From positions 1 to 9,196 of the forward strand of contig SKNK01000242.1 in assembly GCA_007120565.1 (NCBI GenBank): DNA of 9,196 nt. The letters are read 5' to 3'. The notes under the pieces were generated by a model. That model did no database searches. It was not told where the DNA came from and saw only the letters and a list, made by a program, of their open reading frames with translations. Of the stretch, positions 6,111 through 9,196 are shown one piece after another. The DNA is from Nitriliruptoraceae bacterium. GTDB lineage: Bacteria > Actinomycetota > Nitriliruptoria > Nitriliruptorales > Nitriliruptoraceae. The position numbers were made by a program, and so were the translations under genes. The number at the start of each line of letters is the position of its first letter. Within the stretch, counting starts at the first letter, position 1.

Positions 6111-6213
6111 TCGGGTCTGCCAAGCCGGTACCACGCCACCGTAGATGAGGATGGCGGGCAACCGTGCTGTGGTTCGGTAGCGGAGGTTCCCACCGGCCTT
6201 CCTGCTCGCCCCG

Positions 6214-6219
6214 TAGAGT
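6214..6219 (+). promoter_or_regulatory. -10 element for a leaderless acyltransferase transcript
   Basis: TAGAGT (TANNNT) ends 7 nt before the GTG at 6227, which has no Shine-Dalgarno. This is the usual geometry of leaderless actinobacterial genes, with transcription starting at the first base of the start codon. No clear -35 is present. Confidence 0.55.
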
Positions 6220-6226
6220 CACGCTC

Positions 6227-7630
6227 GTGAACGCACCCAGCACCGATGCCGACGTCCGTGACCGCTACCCGGACGCGTTGCGTGCTGGGGCACTTCTGGT
6301 GGTCGTGCTCGGTCACTGGATCGCGACCCTGCCTCGGCTCGAGGACGGGCGCATGGTCTCCACCGAGCACCTGCTGTCGGTGTGGGACGCCGCCGGGATG
6401 CTCACCTGGGTGCTGCAGGTCGTGCCGCTGTTCGTGTTCGTGTCCGCGGCGGTTACCTCGTCCGGGGTCGGTCGCCGGATGGACATGGGGGAGAGTCAAC
6501 TGCGGTGGTGGTCCGCCCGAGCGCTGGCGATGGCCCGCCCGACGGTGACCTACATGGCGGTGTTGGCCGTCATGGTGGTGATCGCCCACTTCTCCGGTGG
6601 CCGACTGCTCGGTCCGCTCGACCAGTCCCTGACCGTGCACCTGTGGTTCCTGCTGATGCTCTTGGCGGTCCAGGCCCTGCTGCCGTGGAGCGTGCGAGCA
6701 GATCGCCGGTTCGGCCTTGGCGCGGTCGGCATCCTGCTGGGTGCCGCGATCCTGGTCGATGTCGTCCGCGCATCGGTCACCAGCCTCGACGAGCTGCTTG
6801 GGTTGGGGACCCAGGTCACCTCGACCGGGGGCGGGATCGGGTGGCTCAACTACCTCGCCGTCTGGTTGATCCCCCAGCAGCTGGGCGTCGCGTGGAAGCA
6901 GGGGCGCATCGGCGGCACGTGGATGGGGGCCGGCTTCACGACCCTGGGCCTTGCATGGTTGGGCGGTGCCGTGGCATCGGGCTACCCCGTGGCGATGGTT
7001 GGGGGCGAACTGGACGGCTCCTCGAACGTGTTGCCGCCCACCTTGGCGCTGGTAGGCGTGATGTTCCTGCAGGTCGGTCTCGTCTTGCTGCTCGAGACAC
7101 CAGCCAGATGGTTGCTTCGAGGACGGAAGATCGAACGGACCGTGGTCATCCTCGGGGCGCTGGGCATGCCGCTGTATCTCTGGCACAAGTTGGCCGAGCT
7201 GCCCGCGGCGTGGCTGGGTGAGCAGCTCGGAGCGCCCATCGATGCCGGGGTTCCCGGAGAGGCGGGCTTCTGGTCGGGCCGGTTGTGGTGGGTGGTGCTG
7301 TGTGCGGTGATGGTCGCACCCGTGCTGATCGCGGTCGTGGCGTTCGAGACCCGCCGCAGCCGCAAGGTCAGCTCGACCCCGAGCTTGGCCGCGACCGTCG
7401 TCGGCGGACTGGCGTTGCTCGTCGGGCTGGGCTGTGCGTTGGCGTTCGGGGCGCGGCCAGGTGCCCTGATCGGGTTGGTCGCCGTCCTGTTCGCCTCTCA
7501 GATCCTCCGACAACGGAACGAGCCCGAGCCGTCCGAGCCGAGCGTGCCATCCGCATCGTCCGGGCCGGCGGAGTCGTCGGGATCGTCCGGGACGACCGGG
7601 CCGACGCATACGACCGGACGCACCGAGTGA
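6227..7630 (+). CDS. Acyltransferase family (Acyl_transf_3) multi-pass membrane protein
   Basis: This is a 467-aa integral membrane acyltransferase; the family transfers acyl groups, often acetyl, to sugars, lipids or other envelope molecules. The N-terminus has the conserved R13, DALRAG (16-21) and catalytic-type His30 in LGHW. Other family features are HLWFLLMLLAVQALLP (138-153), SGYPVAMVGG with SNVLPPTLAL (251-275) and MPLYLWH (314-320). About ten hydrophobic segments follow each other up to around residue 430. The last 40 residues form a Ser/Pro/Gly/Thr-rich, presumably cytoplasmic, disordered tail. The GTG at 6227 is chosen because a TAGAGT box ends 7 nt upstream and the residues from there align with the family; the frame is open to 6164. 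No biosynthetic neighbours point to a substrate. A long palindrome just after the stop probably ends transcription. Confidence 0.88.
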   Translation: MNAPSTDADVRDRYPDALRAGALLVVVLGHWIATLPRLEDGRMVSTEHLLSVWDAAGMLTWVLQVVPLFVFVSAAVTSSGVGRRMDMGESQLRWWSARALAMARPTVTYMAVLAVMVVIAHFSGGRLLGPLDQSLTVHLWFLLMLLAVQALLPWSVRADRRFGLGAVGILLGAAILVDVVRASVTSLDELLGLGTQVTSTGGGIGWLNYLAVWLIPQQLGVAWKQGRIGGTWMGAGFTTLGLAWLGGAVASGYPVAMVGGELDGSSNVLPPTLALVGVMFLQVGLVLLLETPARWLLRGRKIERTVVILGALGMPLYLWHKLAELPAAWLGEQLGAPIDAGVPGEAGFWSGRLWWVVLCAVMVAPVLIAVVAFETRRSRKVSSTPSLAATVVGGLALLVGLGCALAFGARPGALIGLVAVLFASQILRQRNEPEPSEPSVPSASSGPAESSGSSGTTGPTHTTGRTE

Positions 7631-7632
7631 TG

Positions 7633-7668
7633 GGTGGGGTTTCGACGGCCGGCCGTCGAAACCCCACC
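7633..7668. terminator. 36-bp perfect palindrome, likely bidirectional terminator
   Basis: The sequence from 7633 to 7668 is fully self-complementary about 7650/7651, with left arm GGTGGGGTTTCGACGGCC. RNA from either strand would form a strong hairpin with a small GC loop. It begins 2 bp after the acyltransferase stop and ends 34 bp before the stop of the convergent phosphatase gene. No U-tract follows, as is often so in high-GC actinobacteria. Confidence 0.75.
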
Positions 7669-7702
7669 AACCACGGGGTGTCGTGCCGGACCCACGACGG
7701 GG

Positions 7703-8242
7703 TCACGTCGGGTTGAGCACGTACTCCCACCCTGGTTGCCACTCGAAGGACTCGTTGGCCAGGTCCTCCAGGGGTACGTCTGCGAGCAGGTGACCCATGG
7801 CCCACCGGGTTGCGACGTGACCGACGATCAGCACCCGCTGTCCGTCCCATCGGGACGTGAGGTCGTCGAGGAGGCGTCCGACCCTCGCGACGGCGTCGCG
7901 CCAGCTCTCACCGCCGGGATAGGGCGAGTCGAGGTGGGCTGGCCGATCTGTGACGTGGGTGGCGTGGTCCGACCCGTTGAGCCTTCCGTAGTCACACTCC
8001 CGTAGCCGCCAATCCAGGAGGACGGGGACGCCGCTGCCCTCGAAGGCGATGCCGGCCGTCTCCACCGCCCGCCGGAGGTCCGAGCTGAACACCACGTCGA
8101 TGTTGTCGTCGCCCCGACGTGCACCGAGTTCCCTCGCCTGTTCCTGACCGACGGCGGTGAGCAAGCTGTGGTTCCAGCCGGAGGCCACACCCCGCTCGTT
8201 GTCGTTGCTGGTGGCGTGGGTCTCGAAGACGATCTGGATCAC
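7703..8242 (-). CDS. Histidine phosphatase family protein, 'ETH' active-site variant
   Basis: This is a 179-aa member of the phosphoglycerate-mutase-like histidine phosphatase superfamily. The usual N-terminal RHGE motif is replaced by FETHATS (6-12): the phospho-acceptor histidine is His9, but the preceding Arg is Thr8 and the following Gly is Ala10. Other active-site features remain: FSSDLRRAVETA with Arg57 or 58 (52-63), RLRECDYGRLNG with Glu82 (79-90), PYPGGESW (107-114) and LIVGHVATRWA with the second His142. I recall a widespread 'ETHxTS' subgroup with this layout, so this is probably a normal member; substrate unknown. The start is the GTG at 8242, with GGAG about 9 nt upstream. An in-frame GTG at about 8269 is an alternative. 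On the minus strand TACGCT (8271-8276) is a possible -10. It converges with the acyltransferase and diverges from the MFS gene. Confidence 0.88.
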   Translation of the reverse strand: MIQIVFETHATSNDNERGVASGWNHSLLTAVGQEQARELGARRGDDNIDVVFSSDLRRAVETAGIAFEGSGVPVLLDWRLRECDYGRLNGSDHATHVTDRPAHLDSPYPGGESWRDAVARVGRLLDDLTSRWDGQRVLIVGHVATRWAMGHLLADVPLEDLANESFEWQPGWEYVLNPT

Positions 8243-8389
8243 GGTGGCTACTCCGACCTCGTGGCTCACGAGCGTAGATCCGCTAGGACGGTCTCGGGCG
8301 GCCTGGCTACCGAAGTGAGGACACGGTCCGAACGGGCCGCTGCCTTCCCGCCCAACCGGACGCGCGTACACCGACCACAGCCGTCGGGG

Positions 8390-8395
8390 TAGGTT
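8390..8395 (+). promoter_or_regulatory. Candidate -10 element for the MFS transporter gene
   Basis: TAGGTT (TANNNT) lies 28 bp before the TTG start, allowing a short leader that contains AGGA at 8412-8415. No clear -35 is seen. The rest of the 8243-8423 gap shows nothing else I can support. Confidence 0.35.
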
Positions 8396-8423
8396 CGCAA
8401 GCTCCCGCTCCAGGACCCCACCG

Positions 8424-9196
8424 TTGAACGATCGCCTGCCCGTGCGTGCCACGGTGGTGCTCGGTCTGGTCGCGATCGTCGGGTTCGGGGTCTGGTTCTA
8501 CGGGTACGGCGTCCTGCTCCAGCCCATCCGTGAGGACACCGACTGGTCGGAGGCCATCCTGTCCTCGACGTACGGGCTCTCGTTGTTAGGCGCTGGGGTG
8601 CTCGCGACCTTCGCGGGTCGGCTCCTGCATCGTCGCGGCTCCCGCCAGGTCTACCTGGTTGGGGCCGTGGCCTCGTTGTTGGCCTACCTGGCCCTGGCTG
8701 AGGCGACCGAGGCCTGGCTGTTCGCCGTCGCCGGGCTGGTCGCGGGCAGTGTCACCGGGGCGCTGGGTTACTACGCCGCCGTGCACACCGTCATCGCCCA
8801 GCTCGTCCCCGTTCGCTCCCGCGCCAAGGCGATCACCACCAACACCCTGTGGGGAGCATTCGCGAGTCCCATCTTCCTCCCGCTGATGGCTTGGATGGTG
8901 TTGCACCTCGAGTGGCGGGCGACCTTGCGAATCACCGGTGTTGCGGTGGCGGTGGCGTTCCTCGCTGCAGCCACGCTGGTCCCGGACAGCCGCGGCCCTG
9001 ACGAAGCGCAACCATCCTTGCGAACCGCCCTGATCGAAGCGGGACGAGACCGGGTCGTGCTCGCGCTGCTGACCACCACCTTCGCCGGCGGGGTCGTGAC
9101 CTCGCTGGTGATCCTCTACCAGGTTCCGGTCATGGTGACGGCGGGACTGACGTTGGCCCTCGCGTCGGGACTGGCCGGCGCCAGGGGGTTCCTCCA
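8424..9196 (+). CDS. Major facilitator superfamily transporter, partial (C-terminus beyond window)
   Basis: This is the N-terminal 257 residues of a secondary transporter. It has six regularly spaced hydrophobic segments (about 9-32, 46-66, 77-92, 98-120, 139-160, 168-186), then a short linker and a seventh starting near 211. The loop after segment 2 carries the MFS motif A-like GRLLHRRGSRQV (65-76). The opening segment with GYGVLLQPIREDTDWSEAILSSTYGLSLL resembles the oxalate/formate antiporter-like (monocarboxylate) branch, but the substrate cannot be read from this part. The start is taken as the TTG at 8424, 8 nt after AGGA; no ATG is available. A GTG at 8442 is in frame and would remove six residues. 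It diverges from the histidine phosphatase gene across 181 bp. Confidence 0.88.
   Translation, partial: MNDRLPVRATVVLGLVAIVGFGVWFYGYGVLLQPIREDTDWSEAILSSTYGLSLLGAGVLATFAGRLLHRRGSRQVYLVGAVASLLAYLALAEATEAWLFAVAGLVAGSVTGALGYYAAVHTVIAQLVPVRSRAKAITTNTLWGAFASPIFLPLMAWMVLHLEWRATLRITGVAVAVAFLAAATLVPDSRGPDEAQPSLRTALIEAGRDRVVLALLTTTFAGGVVTSLVILYQVPVMVTAGLTLALASGLAGARGFL

Noticed and set aside
6074..7609. Long minus-strand open frame (511 codons) opposite the acyltransferase
   Set aside because: The translation is a low-complexity Gln/Arg/His/Gly-rich sequence and the + strand carries a clear membrane protein family, so this is a shadow frame.
8586..9079. Minus-strand open frames opposite the MFS transporter
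   Set aside because: Antisense to a clear multi-pass transporter with regular hydrophobic segments; the translations show no recognisable domain.

Overview
The window is high-GC bacterial DNA and most likely comes from a deep-branching member of the Actinomycetota, such as an Acidimicrobiia- or Nitriliruptoria-like lineage. This is inferred from four things: strong G/C bias at third codon positions, frequent GTG/TTG starts, apparently leaderless genes with a TANNNT box just before the start codon, and a LexA/SOS box of the Gram-positive/actinobacterial type. The families fit too: an Rv2578c-like radical SAM protein and a Rieske-like protein with the 'GPAPRGLDRF' ending. No tRNA, rRNA, insertion sequence, CRISPR array or phage gene is visible. 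There is no gene-free stretch longer than about 300 bases.

Layout, left to right. Positions 1-528 (minus) hold the first 176 codons of a class I SAM-dependent methyltransferase that runs off the window. Positions 716-1018 (minus) encode a 100-aa protein resembling small dimeric alpha/beta-barrel proteins. Positions 1218-2988 (minus) are a two-gene operon, dusB then maf, overlapping by 8 nt. The 148-bp divergent gap 2989-3136 contains a near-perfect SOS box and a -10 element, and leads right into an Rv2578c-family radical SAM gene (3137-4174). A CNNM/CBS membrane protein follows on the same strand (4296-5324).

Positions 5344-6038 (minus) are the most unusual part. A zinc-ribbon N-terminus and a Rieske-like domain lie in two frames that one base in a G5 run would join. 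The Rieske domain keeps both histidines and both disulfide cysteines but has lost both iron-ligand cysteines (Cys to Ser and Cys to Asp). Divergent from it, across a gap with a 20-bp perfect palindrome, is a multi-pass membrane acyltransferase (6227-7630) with a leaderless-type GTG start. A 36-bp perfect palindrome separates its end from a convergent histidine phosphatase with an atypical 'ETHA' active-site segment (7703-8242). Finally, a divergent MFS transporter (8424-9196) runs off the right edge.

This looks like chromosomal, largely housekeeping DNA rather than a mobile island. The functional links supported here are the dusB-maf coupling and SOS control of the radical SAM gene, possibly also of dusB-maf. 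The ligand-less Rieske-like protein is the best candidate for undescribed biology, and the SOS-controlled radical SAM protein is second.
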